A stretch of 64,000 nt of DNA from NCBI RefSeq assembly GCF_002210165.1, contig NZ_AQQP01000003.1, positions 310,001-374,000 on the forward strand, written 5' to 3'. The notes beneath the pieces are model-generated. The model had not been told where the DNA came from. It searched no databases and saw nothing but the letters and a program-made list of their open reading frames with translations. Every line of letters begins with the position of its first letter. Position 1 is the stretch's first letter. The position numbers and the translations under genes are program-made. This document shows positions 9,341-18,816 of the stretch, piece by piece. This DNA is from Phaeobacter sp. 22II1-1F12B (lineage in GTDB: Bacteria; Pseudomonadota; Alphaproteobacteria; Rhodobacterales; Rhodobacteraceae).

Positions 9341-9892
9341 ATGTCGGTAAAGTCAGTTTGTGTGTATTGCGGATCACGCTCCGGCGCAATTCCGGCGTAT
9401 GCCGAACACGCGCGCGAGCTAGGAACCGCCATTGCAGGCGCTGATTGGCGGCTGGTTTACGGCGCCGGGGACGTGGGGCTGATGGGCGAAGTGGCCCGTG
9501 CCACGCAAAGCGCAGGCGGCGATACCTTTGGCGTGATCCCCACCCATCTCGTGGCCTGGGAAGTCGGCAAGACCGATCTGACCCGCTATATAGTCACCGA
9601 GACGATGCACGAACGCAAAAAGGTCATGTTCATGAACGCCAATGCGGTGGTCGTGCTGCCGGGAGGTGCCGGGTCGCTGGACGAGCTGTTCGAGGTGCTC
9701 ACCTGGGCGCAGCTTGGCCTGCACGAAAAACCGATCCTGCTGCTGAACACCGCCGGGTACTGGGACCCGCTGCTGGTGCTGATCGACCACGTGATCGAAC
9801 AGGGGTTCGCCGATGCTTCGCTGCGCGATCACATCAGGGTCGTGGATTCTCCGGCGGCAGCCATGGAAGACCTGCGCGCTGCCCTGTCCTGA
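9341..9892 (+). CDS. LOG-family protein (TIGR00730; cytokinin riboside 5'-monophosphate phosphoribohydrolase-like)
   Basis: A 183-aa Rossmann-fold nucleotide-processing protein. It carries the family fingerprint PGGAGSLDELFEVLTW (PGGxGTxxE class, with Ser in place of Thr), an N-terminal VCVYCGSRSG segment and MHERKK. Characterised family members release the free base from nucleoside 5'-monophosphates; the bacterial role is often purine or cytokinin-like metabolism. AAAGG precedes the ATG. The 3' end overlaps the convergent rarD gene by 64 bp. Length and motifs are normal. Confidence 0.9.
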   Translation: MSVKSVCVYCGSRSGAIPAYAEHARELGTAIAGADWRLVYGAGDVGLMGEVARATQSAGGDTFGVIPTHLVAWEVGKTDLTRYIVTETMHERKKVMFMNANAVVVLPGGAGSLDELFEVLTWAQLGLHEKPILLLNTAGYWDPLLVLIDHVIEQGFADASLRDHIRVVDSPAAAMEDLRAALS

Positions 9893-10749
9893 CGGATTGC
9901 CGCGACCGAATAGATGATGAGCGCCGACCAGATCAGCGCAAAGGCCACCGCGTGGACGGACGTGAACGGTTCGCTGAAGAGCACGAAGGCGCATATGAAC
10001 TGGAGCGTCGGATTGATGTATTGCATCACGCCCACCGTCGACATCGAAATGCGACGGGCCGCGTAGCTGAAAAAAATCAGCGGCATGCCGGTGAGCGGGC
10101 CTGCGAAAATCAGCAGAAGACTGTCCTGCCATGACTGGCCGAATGCGCCCGGACCCTGGCTATAGATGGACAGCAGGATCGCGATCACGATGGGCATGAA
10201 AAGCAGCACCTCGCAGGTGACCGACACCATCGGGCCAACCGGCAGGGTCTTCTTGATCGCTCCGTAAATGGCAAAGGAGATCGCCAGTGCGAGCGATATC
10301 CACGGCACTGCGCCCAGCGCCCATGTCAGGATCGAGACCGCCAGTATCGCCATCGCGATGGCGACGATCTGCGATTTACCGAGCTTTTCGCCAAAGACGA
10401 ACCGCCCGCAAAGGACAGCCATGAGCGGGAACATATAATAGCCGAGGCTGGTTTCGGCGTTGCGGCTGATCTGAGTGGCGTAGATGAAGAGGAACCAGTT
10501 GACCGAGATCATCCCCGAAGCAATGGCGATAATCCCCACCCGGCGCGGTGAGTTCAGCGCCTCTCTTATGGCGCGCAGCCGTCCCTGCATCCCGAGAATG
10601 CCGACGAAAAACACCAGCGACCAGAACAGGCGGTGACAGAGCACCTCGGTCGCGGGAACGTGGCTTAGGGGTTTGTAATAGATCGGAGACAGCCCCCAGA
10701 TGGAGCAGGCGGCGACCATCGCCAGAAGTCCCTTGTATGTCTCGCTCAT
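9829..10749 (-). CDS. rarD: EamA-family transporter RarD
   Basis: Inner-membrane drug/metabolite-transporter superfamily protein of 306 aa with about ten hydrophobic helices and the RarD-specific start KGLLAMVAACSIWGLSPIYYK. The LSHVPATEVLCHRLFWS segment and the tail GVMQYINPTLQFICAFVLF also match RarD. Its substrate is not established; the E. coli homologue is annotated as a chloramphenicol-sensitivity protein. The gene is monocistronic and convergent with the LOG gene, overlapping its 3' end by 64 bp. Confidence 0.9.
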   Translation of the reverse strand: MSETYKGLLAMVAACSIWGLSPIYYKPLSHVPATEVLCHRLFWSLVFFVGILGMQGRLRAIREALNSPRRVGIIAIASGMISVNWFLFIYATQISRNAETSLGYYMFPLMAVLCGRFVFGEKLGKSQIVAIAMAILAVSILTWALGAVPWISLALAISFAIYGAIKKTLPVGPMVSVTCEVLLFMPIVIAILLSIYSQGPGAFGQSWQDSLLLIFAGPLTGMPLIFFSYAARRISMSTVGVMQYINPTLQFICAFVLFSEPFTSVHAVAFALIWSALIIYSVAAIRQDRAARRSSMAAAGESTTLM

Positions 10750-11051
10750 CCCGATCCCCTTGTCCGCCTCTCCTGCGCCCGAACGGGGTGAGTTGCAAGA
10801 GCCGGGCCGAGCGTCTTCGGAAAATACATATCAAGTTAAAGAATGCGCGGTTGCAGACTGGCAAGCGGGACAGCCCGTTCACGGCGCTGTGACATTGCAA
10901 CGACAGGTGCGGGCCGGTGTTCAATCTGCGCGCGCCCGTCCTTTTTCTTGCCATGTTATTGGTTGAAAGTCTGTCAGGATTTGAGGCCATGCGGCTGGCA
11001 CATCTGCCTGATCGCAATCACGGCCCGAGGGACAGGAACAGGACATCTGCT

Positions 11052-11504
11052 TTGCTTAAGTCGACATCACGAATTCGTACTCATGGGTCCCGCGGGATCT
11101 GCCTTGCGGCGGTCTTGCTGCTTGCCGGTTGCGTGACCCAGCCCGGCCCATCGGTGCCGTTTCGTGATGGGGCCAACCTTACAGCCGCCCGCGACGCGGT
11201 CCGGTCCTGTTCTGGGGTTGCCCCGAAGGGCGGGCGCAACGTCGTCACCGGCAGTTACGTAGCGGGCGTGATTTTGGGCGGGCTTGTCCTTGGCCCCGTC
11301 TACGTGGCGTCCAACGAAGAAAACATTCGCGCGCATGGTGAGGCGCAGGCGGTGGACAGGTGTCTGGCCGATCGCGGCTTTGTCCGTCGTGACCTGAGCG
11401 AGGCCGAAGTGCAGGCCCTGCGCGGCCGCGACCCTTATTCGCGCCAGAATCTGCTGAACCACCTGATCGGGGGCGGCAGTCTTGAGACATCACCGAACGT
11501 CTGA
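11052..11504 (+). CDS. Small predicted lipoprotein, function unknown
   Basis: The frame is open from an upstream ATG at 10917, but the lipoprotein signal makes a later start more likely. A TTG at 11052 preceded by AGGAACAGGA gives MLKSTSRIRTHGSRGICLAA followed by the lipobox LLLAGC, a textbook type II signal peptide. ATG at 10989 is the alternative. The mature part is about 120 aa with a glycine/valine hydrophobic stretch (VAGVILGGLVLGPVYVAS), two further Cys residues (SCSG and DRCLADRGF) and a charged tail. Glycine-zipper-like hydrophobic segments of this kind occur in small envelope lipoproteins. I do not recognise a named family. Confidence 0.7.
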   Translation: MLKSTSRIRTHGSRGICLAAVLLLAGCVTQPGPSVPFRDGANLTAARDAVRSCSGVAPKGGRNVVTGSYVAGVILGGLVLGPVYVASNEENIRAHGEAQAVDRCLADRGFVRRDLSEAEVQALRGRDPYSRQNLLNHLIGGGSLETSPNV

Positions 11505-11601
11505 GGGTTTTTCCGGGATCTGGCAGCCAATCTGTTTTGCCACATTGCGAAATCTCTAGCGCGGGTCCTCCCGGTCTGAGATAATCGCATTTGGAAACCG
11601 G

Positions 11602-12444
11602 TTATTCTGCCTGAAGCGCCTGTTCCATTTCAAAGATCGTTGCGAACAATTCGCTTTGTTCGATCCTGATGAAGCCCTGATAGCCCCTGCGGATATCCGC
11701 AACCATGTAGAGCACCAGCGCCGTCAGCATTGAAAAGGCAAAGGTGCGCCACGTGAGGGACCGCCCGAGCATGCCGGTGCGGTTGGCAAGCAGGAACACC
11801 GCCGTAATCGTCGCGATCAGCACGACCATCTGTGAAAACGGCGCGATGGGCACCGCCTGTGTCGCCACGCGGTAGAGATGCGCATCAAGCGCGTCGTTCA
11901 CCGCGCTTGCTACGAATGCCTGAATGGGCGGCGGTGTCGGGTCTTTCGTGGCCTCAAGGGTGGCGGGCCAGAGCCGGGCCTGCGCGATCAGGCTGGCCTC
12001 GAGCCAGTCGTCGAATTTTTCGCGGGTGTCGATCTGCTGATGGGCTGGTACGACGCGCGTTTTTGCATAGTCGAAAATCGCGGTCTTCAGCTCTGTCCGG
12101 CCGGGGTCCGCCAGATAATCCGCCCTTAGGAAAGCGGTGCCGATGGCGGCAGCTTCGTCGGTGGCGGCGGCTTTCATCGCTTGGGATATGGACAGCGCGT
12201 TGCCAAAAGTGAAGGCGAGCAGAAGGCCGAGGAGCGCCAGAAACGCACCCTGCGTGGTCTCGCCAAGGTGGTGCTCCACCTGCTGTCCCTTGGCAGTCAG
12301 ACGACGCCGTCCAATCGCCCCGAGCCAGTATCCCCCGATAAGTGCGACGGGAAGCCCGATAACGACGATCAGCGCAATGGTTGTGAGGCTAAGCGTCGCG
12401 AGGGTGACGTCTGAATATTCGGCTACCGCTGTCGTGGGTTGCAT
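11602..12444 (-). CDS. DUF4239-like (bestrophin-like) membrane protein
   Basis: A 280-aa inner-membrane protein with two N-terminal helices (about 17-38 and 67-88), a soluble central region and two C-terminal helices (about 200-220 and 232-250). The central EAAAIGTAFLRADYL segment after an N-terminal helix pair, and the overall layout, resemble DUF4239/bestrophin-like proteins of unknown function. It is monocistronic. The assignment is by pattern only. Confidence 0.7.
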   Translation of the reverse strand: MQPTTAVAEYSDVTLATLSLTTIALIVVIGLPVALIGGYWLGAIGRRRLTAKGQQVEHHLGETTQGAFLALLGLLLAFTFGNALSISQAMKAAATDEAAAIGTAFLRADYLADPGRTELKTAIFDYAKTRVVPAHQQIDTREKFDDWLEASLIAQARLWPATLEATKDPTPPPIQAFVASAVNDALDAHLYRVATQAVPIAPFSQMVVLIATITAVFLLANRTGMLGRSLTWRTFAFSMLTALVLYMVADIRRGYQGFIRIEQSELFATIFEMEQALQAE

Positions 12445-12890
12445 CGCTTTGTACCGCGAAGGGAAAAACGGGATCTGATGATCCAGTTAAGACCAGAAAC
12501 TATGTACTTGCACCAATTTTCGACCGGGACACAGCGAGATAGATGCATTTTTTGAGGAGGAGTATCTGCGAACCGTGTTGATGGGGATGCGGTCTTAGCT
12601 GCCGCTTACCTTGGCATGCGAAAGAAGCAGCTGTTCGGACAAAACAGCCGTGGGTCATCACGCAGTGGCTGGCGCAGTACGATCATTGCACCCCCCGCGA
12701 TCGCAGTTTCGGCAAACGTCGGCTTGGACGGCTTTTGTCAGAACAAGCTCCGTCGGGTCGCGTAACTGACCTTAGCTCGCAATCCCTGGATGATGACGCT
12801 TGGTGGTGAAACGTAACCGAGATCGGAAAATTAATCCGATACGTTGCCGTAGGATGTACTCAGGTAACAGCTTGTCCGCGCAAAATCCGC
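12445..12890. other. Non-coding gap, nothing convincing
   Basis: A 446-bp stretch between two minus-strand genes. Short open frames exist on both strands, for example one starting near 12615, but none has a good ribosome site or protein-like composition. I see no tRNA, transposase remnant or clear repeat. Confidence 0.5.
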
Positions 12891-13256
12891 TCAGAGAATT
12901 GAATCATATGCGGCAAGCGATTCCGAGAAGCTGAACGAACCGTCTGAGGCCATCTCACCGTCTAGAAAGACTTCAAATTGGTAGATTTCTGGTCCACTTG
13001 TCTGCTGCTTCTCGATTGCGCTGATGTGGACAAAAACGTCCTTACCGCCGTCATCCGCAATGGGGGAGCCATTGGTGGCTGCATGTAATGCCAAGGCCAG
13101 GCCAGGTGCTTGAAGATCAACGAACTCGAAAACGTCTCCGTCCGCGAATTCTACGCTCCCGGTAAATGCGGGATCGCCGGGCTCACCGCTTGCGCTGTAA
13201 CTGAGGCTGTAAGAGAGAACCTCGATGGCTTTGGGTGGGTTCGTATCGTCGGCCAT
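12891..13256 (-). CDS. Hypothetical acidic protein, 121 aa
   Basis: The start is fixed by a strong AAGGAG seven bases before ATG at 13256 (MADDTNPPKAIEV), although the frame is open further upstream. The product is acidic and all-beta in appearance, with alternating hydrophobic and polar residues (SYSLSYSASGEPGDPAFTG) and no signal peptide or membrane segment. I do not recognise a family. It is flanked by gaps of 446 and 435 bp, so it is likely monocistronic. Confidence 0.6.
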   Translation of the reverse strand: MADDTNPPKAIEVLSYSLSYSASGEPGDPAFTGSVEFADGDVFEFVDLQAPGLALALHAATNGSPIADDGGKDVFVHISAIEKQQTSGPEIYQFEVFLDGEMASDGSFSFSESLAAYDSIL

Positions 13257-13642
13257 TCTCGCGCTCCTTTGCATTAAAGAAAGTCTCACGGTCAAACTTC
13301 CGTCAGGCACTTCCCCGGTGAGCGCCTTGGCCGATAGTATATCGGATTTTTGGCTTTCAATCCAGCAACGGCGGCGTGCATGGACGGGTTCGGGCCTAGC
13401 GAAGGCTCGGAAGAAGGGAGAACCGGCCATCTGGCTGCGCTGATCCCCGGCGAATTTCAACCTCTTGGCAAGCCGTTCCCGTGGTCGGCAGACCGATCTT
13501 CAGGGCAAGCGCATAGATGAACAACACGGTTTCCGGACAGACCCAATTAATTCACCCGTGTTTACGCCATGTCCAAGCTGATTGGGTGGTTTAAACTGGT
13601 TTTCGCGTTTTCGGCAGGTGCCGAACTGAAAATTCTTCCCAT
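13257..13642. other. Non-coding gap upstream of the hypothetical gene
   Basis: About 390 bp up to the sodB terminator. Open frames through this region lack ribosome sites. The only clear element is the terminator hairpin at its right edge. Confidence 0.45.
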
Positions 13643-13670
13643 AAAAAAGGCGTCCCGGGGGACGCCTTTT
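13643..13670 (-). terminator. Intrinsic terminator of sodB
   Basis: AAAAAGGCGTC...GACGCCTTTT forms a stable stem (GGCGTC/GACGCC, extended by A-T pairs) followed on the minus strand by TTTTTTAT. It lies 22-49 bp past the sodB stop codon. Confidence 0.85.
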
Positions 13671-13691
13671 CTATTGGATATCCGTTACCGA

Positions 13692-14291
13692 TCACATGCG
13701 CGAAGCGACGTTTTCCCAGTTGACCAGGTTGTCGAGGAAGTTGGTCAGGTAGGCCGGACGCTTGTTGCGGAAGTCGATGTAGTAGGAATGTTCCCACACG
13801 TCGCAGCCCAGCAGCGCGGTCTGGCCGAAGCAGACGGGGTTCACGCCGTTTTCGGTTTTGGTGACCTTGAGCGAACCATCCGTGTCCTTGACGAGCCATG
13901 CCCAGCCCGAACCGAACTGACCGGCGCCGGCGGCCGAGAAGTCTTCCTTGAACTTGTCGACCGAGCCAAACGCTTCGGTGAGCGCTTTTTCAAGGTCGCC
14001 AGGCATCTTGCTTTCGCCCGGGCCCATCATTTCCCAGAACTGGTTGTGGTTCCAGAGCTGGCTGATGTTGTTGAAGATACCCGACTGAGCCACGGCAGAG
14101 CTGTCATAGGTGCCTTTGATGATCTCTTCGAGGCTCTTGCCTTCCCACTCGGTCCCGGCAATCGCCTTGTTGCCGTTGTCGACATAGGCCTTGTGGTGAA
14201 TGTCGTGGTGGAATTCGAGGGTTTCAGCGGACATGCCGTTCGATGCAAGCGCGTCGTGAGCATATGGAAGATCAGGTAGTTCAAAAGCCAT
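13692..14291 (-). CDS. sodB: Superoxide dismutase, Fe/Mn family
   Basis: Cytoplasmic Fe/Mn superoxide dismutase of 199 aa, normal family length. Metal-ligand contexts are visible: LEFHHDIHHKAYV at the N-terminus, NHNQFWEMM in the middle, and DVWEHSYYIDFRNKRP near the C-terminus carrying the Asp and His ligands. The Gln in NHNQFW is more typical of Fe than Mn enzymes, but metal choice cannot be settled from motifs. It is monocistronic with its own terminator. A dyad TGAAAT-N6-ATTTCA lies upstream (14413-14430). Confidence 0.95.
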   Translation of the reverse strand: MAFELPDLPYAHDALASNGMSAETLEFHHDIHHKAYVDNGNKAIAGTEWEGKSLEEIIKGTYDSSAVAQSGIFNNISQLWNHNQFWEMMGPGESKMPGDLEKALTEAFGSVDKFKEDFSAAGAGQFGSGWAWLVKDTDGSLKVTKTENGVNPVCFGQTALLGCDVWEHSYYIDFRNKRPAYLTNFLDNLVNWENVASRM

Positions 14292-14412
14292 TTCGGCCTC
14301 CCTTGGTCATGGTGAATGTCCTGTGACGTAACTGAGCGCGTTGGCCCCTATCGTCAAGGCTCAATCTAGAACGCGAGGCAATCCTCTGGGTTCCGGGTTC
14401 GCGCCAAGCCCT

Positions 14413-14430
14413 TGAAATACGCGCATTTCA
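14413..14430. promoter_or_regulatory. Dyad upstream of sodB
   Basis: TGAAAT-acgcgc-ATTTCA, a perfect 6+6 inverted repeat in the gap between soxG and sodB. It may be an operator for sodB or a weak hairpin after soxG. The sequence does not match a regulator site I can name. Confidence 0.3.
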
Positions 14431-14488
14431 TGTTCCGGTCATATTGCAGTCGGCCCGATAGGCTAGGCCGTCGGGGATGTTCGCGGTA

Positions 14489-15073
14489 TCAGGCCGGGTC
14501 TTGTGCCGCATGAAAGCCGACGGCGGACCCGGCGGCCGCGGCCACCTTGAGCGCGTCATAGGCATATTGCGCGACCGAGCGGAAACAGATCAGGCGGAAA
14601 GTGTCGTCATCCTCCATCCATATCGCGGCGGCGATCTGAGCAAGACGGGTGCGGCGGATCTCTCCGGGTTTGAACACCTCGGGGTGGAGATCGACCGGGC
14701 AAAGCTTGGCCATGACATCGCGGGCATCCTCGCCCGAGATCGCGAATATCGCGCGTGCATCCGAGACATCGACCGCCAGTGCGTTGGTATTGCCAAGGGA
14801 CTTGGTCATCTTGGCGAGCCGGTCGGAGACGTCCTCATAAGGGCATAAGATGAGCAGCTCATCCGGGGACATCCATGCAAGCGCACCGGTGTCCGAGACA
14901 GTGATCTGGCGCTGTCCCGGAAAGGCCGCGCCCGAGGCGGTTGTCGCCACTTTCTTGACGGTGGCGAGCGAGAGGTCCCCGCGCAGGGTTATCATGCCCT
15001 GCAGGCCGGTTTCATCGATGCGGACCAGTCCGGAAAAGCCCGCGTTATTCAGGGCGCTGATCGTCTCAGACAT
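14489..15073 (-). CDS. soxG: Sarcosine oxidase subunit gamma
   Basis: Small subunit of the heterotetrameric sarcosine oxidase that oxidatively demethylates sarcosine to glycine. The product is 194 aa from MSETISALNN; this start overlaps the soxA stop by 8 bp, whereas the longer open frame would overrun soxA. It contains ITLRGDLS, ALAWMSPDELLILCP and a C-terminal DTFRLICFRSVAQYAYDAL segment typical of SoxG. It is the last gene of soxD-A-G. Confidence 0.93.
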   Translation of the reverse strand: MSETISALNNAGFSGLVRIDETGLQGMITLRGDLSLATVKKVATTASGAAFPGQRQITVSDTGALAWMSPDELLILCPYEDVSDRLAKMTKSLGNTNALAVDVSDARAIFAISGEDARDVMAKLCPVDLHPEVFKPGEIRRTRLAQIAAAIWMEDDDTFRLICFRSVAQYAYDALKVAAAAGSAVGFHAAQDPA

Positions 15074-18000
15074 TCTGCTTCTCCCCGTCCTTGTCATAGA
15101 AGACCGGATCGACGATCCGGGCCTGATAGGTCTTGCCATCGGTGCCGGGAAATTCCAGCACCTCGTCCATGCGGTCTGGCCCGTGCAGCACCAGACCCAT
15201 CGCGATGCCCTTGGACAGGGTTGGCGAATGATAGGTCGAGGTCACGCGGCCCTGCGTATTGCGCTGGCCATTGGCATTCGTACCCACAGCCACGGCATAG
15301 GCCCCGTCCGGCAGCACCGATCCGTCCAGCGTTTCAAGACCGACAAGCTTCCATCGCGTCGGGTCGGTCATGTGGTCGCGCTGCTGGGCGCGTTTGCCAA
15401 GATAGTCCTCTTTTTTCTTGGAAATCGCCCAGTTCAGCCCAAGATCCTGCGGGATCACCGTGCCGTCGGTTTCGTCGCCGATCATGATAAAGCCCTTTTC
15501 GGCCCGCATGATGTGCAGCGCCTCGGTGCCATAGGGCATGACGCCAAGCCCCTGCCCGGCCTTCATAAGTTCCGACCAGAAGGCCAGCCCCTGCGAGGCC
15601 GGAACGGCGATTTCGAAACTCAGTTCACCCGAGAAGGAAATCCGATAGACGCGGGCGGTGAAATCGCCGATCTGGCCGTCCTGCCATTCCATGAACTTGA
15701 GACTGTCCGCGGAGAGGTCCATGCCGCCCATCTTGTCGAGTAACTCGCGCGCCTTGGGGCCGACCACGGCGATCTGGGCATATTGTTCTGTGAGGTTAGC
15801 GGTATAGACCTTCCAGTCCCACCACTCGGTCTGCAGCCATTCCTCCATATGGGCGTGGATGCGATCGGCGCCGCCCGTGGTCGTATGACACAGGAAGGTA
15901 TCATCGTCAATGCGGGCCACCACACCATCGTCGATGAGAAAACCGTTTTCGGAGCACATCAGCCCGTACCGGCATTTGCCCGGTTTCAGGGTCGACATCA
16001 TGTTTGTGTAGAGCATGTCGAGGAATTTGCCCGCGTCCGGCCCTTTTACAAGGATCTTGCCAAGGGTCGACGCATCGAGCAGGCCGACATTCTGCCGGGT
16101 ATTACTGACCTCGCGCATCACTGCGTCATGGGTCGTCTCGCCCGTGCGCGGATAGGCATAGGGACGACGCCAATGACCGACCGGTTCCCATTCGGCGTTA
16201 TGCTGCCGGTGCCATTCATGCATCGGCGTGCGACGCAGGGGCTGGAAGACCGAACCACGCGCCTCGCCCGCAATGGCGCCCATGGAGATCGGCGAATAAG
16301 GCGGACGGAAGGTGGTCGTGCCCACGGCGGGGATCGGCGCACCGAGCGCATTAGCCAGTGTGGCAAGACCGTTGATATTGCTCAGCTTGCCCTGATCGGT
16401 CGCCATGCCAAGGGTGGTATAACGCTTGGTATGTTCGACGCTTTCATAGCCTTCCTGCGCGGCCAGTTGCACGTCGCTGACTTTGACGTCGTTCTGGTAA
16501 TCGAGCCACGCCTTGGCGCGCAGGCCGACGCGGGCCTCTTGCGGCATGAGCCAGACCGGTTCAAGCGGAGCTTCGGAGTTTTGAACAACGGAAAACTCGG
16601 GCGCTTTGCGGAGCCGGAACCCGGCCGCCTTGGCCGCGTCGCGCCCGGTCTGGATGGCGTCCGGCACGATACCGTCGAGTGACAGGATGCCATTGGCACT
16701 GCCAGCGGGCAGGACGAACCCCTTGCCATCCGCGCCGGTCGGCGGACGCTCGGGATCGGGGCGGAAATGGGCATGGGTATCATCCCAGAGCAGCTTGCCA
16801 CCGCAATGGGACCAGAGATGAACCGCAGGAGACCAGCCACCTGACATGGCAACCGCATCGCAGCCAACCTCTTCGAGCGCGCCGCCCGCGCCGATCTGGG
16901 CGCATATCTGCACCTTGCGGACACGTTTACCACCGGACACCTTGGCAATCGCGCGTCCGCAATCGATGCGGATACCAAGCTGACGGGCCTGATTCATAAG
17001 GGCGCCGCCGCCTGTTTCGCGTGCATCGAGGATACGCAGCACATCCAGCCCGGCCTTTTTCAGTTCGATGGCTGTGCGATACGCATCGTCGTTATTGGTG
17101 GCGACGATGATGCGCTGGCCGGGGGCGACGCCGTAGTTAACGAGATAGTCGCGCATCGCTGAGGCGAGCATCACGCCGGGCACGTCATTTCCCGCAAAGG
17201 CAAGGGGGCGTTCGATGGCCCCGGTTGCGGTGATGATCTGCTTGGCGCGGATCCGCCAAAGCCGGTGACGCGGGCCGTTGCTGTCGGGCGCGTGATCGCT
17301 GAGCCGCTCATATCCCAGTGCATAGCCGTGATCGTAGACGCCCGCGCCCATGCAACGCTTGCGCAGCGTGACATTGGCGCGCGCGCTTAGATCGCTAACC
17401 AAAGTTTCCACGAAGTTATCCACAGGGCGGTCGTCGATACGGCCTCCGTCCACCGGGCCCCTGCCCCCCCAATGCGCGGATTGTTCCAGAACCAACACCC
17501 GGGCGCCGGTTTCGGCAGCTGCGCGGGCCGCGACAAGGCCCGCCACGCCGCCGCCGATCACCAGTACATCGGTGAAGGCATGGAAATGCTCGTAAGTATC
17601 CGCGTCGCCCTCTTTGGGGGCCTGCCCCAGACCGGCAGACTGGCGGATAAAGGGTTCATAGACGTGTTTCCAGAAGGCCCGGGGATACATGAACATCTTG
17701 TAGTAGAACCCTGCCGGGAGCAGCCGCGACAGGCTGGCATTGATCCCGCCAACGTCAAAGTCGAGCGATGGCCAGTGGTTCTGAGATCGCGCCACCAACC
17801 CGTCAAAAAGTTCGGTCGTGGTGGCGCGCTGGTTCGGTTCAAACCGGGCACCCTCGCCCATGTTGATAAGCGCGTTGGGCTCCTCGGTTCCGCTGGCCAC
17901 GATGCCGCGCGGGCGGTGATACTTGAATGACCGCCCGACCAGCATCTGGTCATTGGCAAGGAGGGCCGAGGCAAGTGTATCGCCCTCAAAGCCGCGCAGG

Positions 18001-18077
18001 GGCTTGCCATTGAAAGTAAAGGATATTTCCTTGTTTCCGTCGGTCAGGCGGCCAGATTTGGAATGGCGGTGACTCAT
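15066..18077 (-). CDS. soxA: Sarcosine oxidase subunit alpha
   Basis: Large subunit of heterotetrameric sarcosine oxidase, 1003 aa from MSHRHSKSGR (an in-frame ATG 75 bp upstream has no support and would extend into the soxD tail region). The order is an N-terminal ferredoxin-like fold (FTFNGKPLRGFEGDTLASAL), a dinucleotide-binding segment (VLVIGGGVAGLVAARAAAE, about 170), a second nucleotide-binding half, and a C-terminal GcvT-like folate-binding domain (about 610-990, with PMHEWHRQHNAEWEPVGHW). It passes the methyl-derived C1 unit to tetrahydrofolate, forming 5,10-methylene-THF. It lies between soxD and soxG. Confidence 0.96.
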   Translation of the reverse strand: MSHRHSKSGRLTDGNKEISFTFNGKPLRGFEGDTLASALLANDQMLVGRSFKYHRPRGIVASGTEEPNALINMGEGARFEPNQRATTTELFDGLVARSQNHWPSLDFDVGGINASLSRLLPAGFYYKMFMYPRAFWKHVYEPFIRQSAGLGQAPKEGDADTYEHFHAFTDVLVIGGGVAGLVAARAAAETGARVLVLEQSAHWGGRGPVDGGRIDDRPVDNFVETLVSDLSARANVTLRKRCMGAGVYDHGYALGYERLSDHAPDSNGPRHRLWRIRAKQIITATGAIERPLAFAGNDVPGVMLASAMRDYLVNYGVAPGQRIIVATNNDDAYRTAIELKKAGLDVLRILDARETGGGALMNQARQLGIRIDCGRAIAKVSGGKRVRKVQICAQIGAGGALEEVGCDAVAMSGGWSPAVHLWSHCGGKLLWDDTHAHFRPDPERPPTGADGKGFVLPAGSANGILSLDGIVPDAIQTGRDAAKAAGFRLRKAPEFSVVQNSEAPLEPVWLMPQEARVGLRAKAWLDYQNDVKVSDVQLAAQEGYESVEHTKRYTTLGMATDQGKLSNINGLATLANALGAPIPAVGTTTFRPPYSPISMGAIAGEARGSVFQPLRRTPMHEWHRQHNAEWEPVGHWRRPYAYPRTGETTHDAVMREVSNTRQNVGLLDASTLGKILVKGPDAGKFLDMLYTNMMSTLKPGKCRYGLMCSENGFLIDDGVVARIDDDTFLCHTTTGGADRIHAHMEEWLQTEWWDWKVYTANLTEQYAQIAVVGPKARELLDKMGGMDLSADSLKFMEWQDGQIGDFTARVYRISFSGELSFEIAVPASQGLAFWSELMKAGQGLGVMPYGTEALHIMRAEKGFIMIGDETDGTVIPQDLGLNWAISKKKEDYLGKRAQQRDHMTDPTRWKLVGLETLDGSVLPDGAYAVAVGTNANGQRNTQGRVTSTYHSPTLSKGIAMGLVLHGPDRMDEVLEFPGTDGKTYQARIVDPVFYDKDGEKQNV

Positions 18078-18117
18078 GACGAGATCCTTTCCGGAACGGA
18101 ATTTGCGACGGTCTGGT

Positions 18118-18447
18118 TCATCCCAGGAACCTCCATGTCCAGCCCGGCGCAACCCCGGAAATCCGCTTGCGGATGTCCGCCGGGGGTTCGGTCGTCTGCG
18201 CGGGATAGGTGCCGTAGACTTCGAGTGTCACGGTGTTGCGCGCGGCATGGAACCACTTGCCGCAACCGTGGGAATGCCGCCAGCGTTCGAAGTGAACGCC
18301 AAAGGGGTTTTCCCGCGAAAACAGATATTCCTGAAACGCCTCGTCCGAGGAGCCGGGGCCGTGCCGTTCGATATGCGCCTCGCCGCCAGCACTCAGTTCC
18401 GTTTCATCGGCCTGCACACCGCAATAGGGACATTGAAGGGTCAGCAT
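18118..18447 (-). CDS. soxD: Sarcosine oxidase subunit delta
   Basis: Zinc-binding delta subunit of heterotetrameric sarcosine oxidase, 109 aa. The N-terminal CPYCG and the HSHGCGKWFHAARNT segment supply Cys/His ligands characteristic of SoxD. It starts the soxD-A-G block, 40 bp before soxA. It is separated from soxB by about 1 kb containing two small genes and a terminator, which is unlike the usual compact soxBDAG. Confidence 0.95.
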   Translation of the reverse strand: MLTLQCPYCGVQADETELSAGGEAHIERHGPGSSDEAFQEYLFSRENPFGVHFERWRHSHGCGKWFHAARNTVTLEVYGTYPAQTTEPPADIRKRISGVAPGWTWRFLG

Positions 18448-18577
18448 CAGCGTATCTCCTGACGGTAATGGACGCGGACAAGAGATCCGGCAACGCGGCT
18501 TAATGCCGGTCTGAAGAACCAGCAGCGATCACCGGGTATCTTGTTCGGGTAGGAATGGGAAAACGGGCCGAAAAAGG

Positions 18578-18639
18578 CCGGACGTTTCAAAATGGAAACG
18601 CCGGAAATTTTGGTTTCAATTGATTTGTCAACCGGTTGA
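18578..18639. promoter_or_regulatory. Palindrome and inverted repeat in the soxD promoter region
   Basis: TCAACCGGTTGA (18628-18639) is a perfect 12-bp palindrome. Next to it, CCGGaCGTTTC-aaaatg-GAAACGCCGG (18578-18604) is a near-perfect inverted repeat. Both lie 130-190 bp upstream of soxD and downstream of a terminator, where a separate soxDAG promoter would be needed. The palindrome resembles GntR-type dyads; no regulator is adjacent. Confidence 0.45.
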
Positions 18640-18743
18640 ACCGGGAAGTTAACGAGGCGGCAAAATTTTATCCACAACCGCAAAAATCCGGCGGAATGCT
18701 GCCTTGAGTTGCGCAGGCCATTCGGCTCTGCACCCCTGACATG

Positions 18744-18774
18744 AAAAAAGATGGGCACGAGGCAAGCCCATCTT
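18744..18774 (-). terminator. Intrinsic terminator between the small genes and soxD
   Basis: GATGGGC (18750-18756) and GCCCATC (18766-18772) form a 7-bp stem. On the minus strand the hairpin is followed by TTTTTTCAT. It lies about 45 bp after the stop of the 63-aa gene and 300 bp before soxD, so it should separate the two transcripts. Confidence 0.75.
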
Positions 18775-18816
18775 AAACTCTTTAATGTTACCAGAGCCGC
18801 ATCAGAGCGGCTGTAC

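Noticed and set aside
12600-12780. Possible transposase remnant
   Set aside because: I translated both likely frames and found only Arg/Ser-rich junk; no DDE or IS end sequences.
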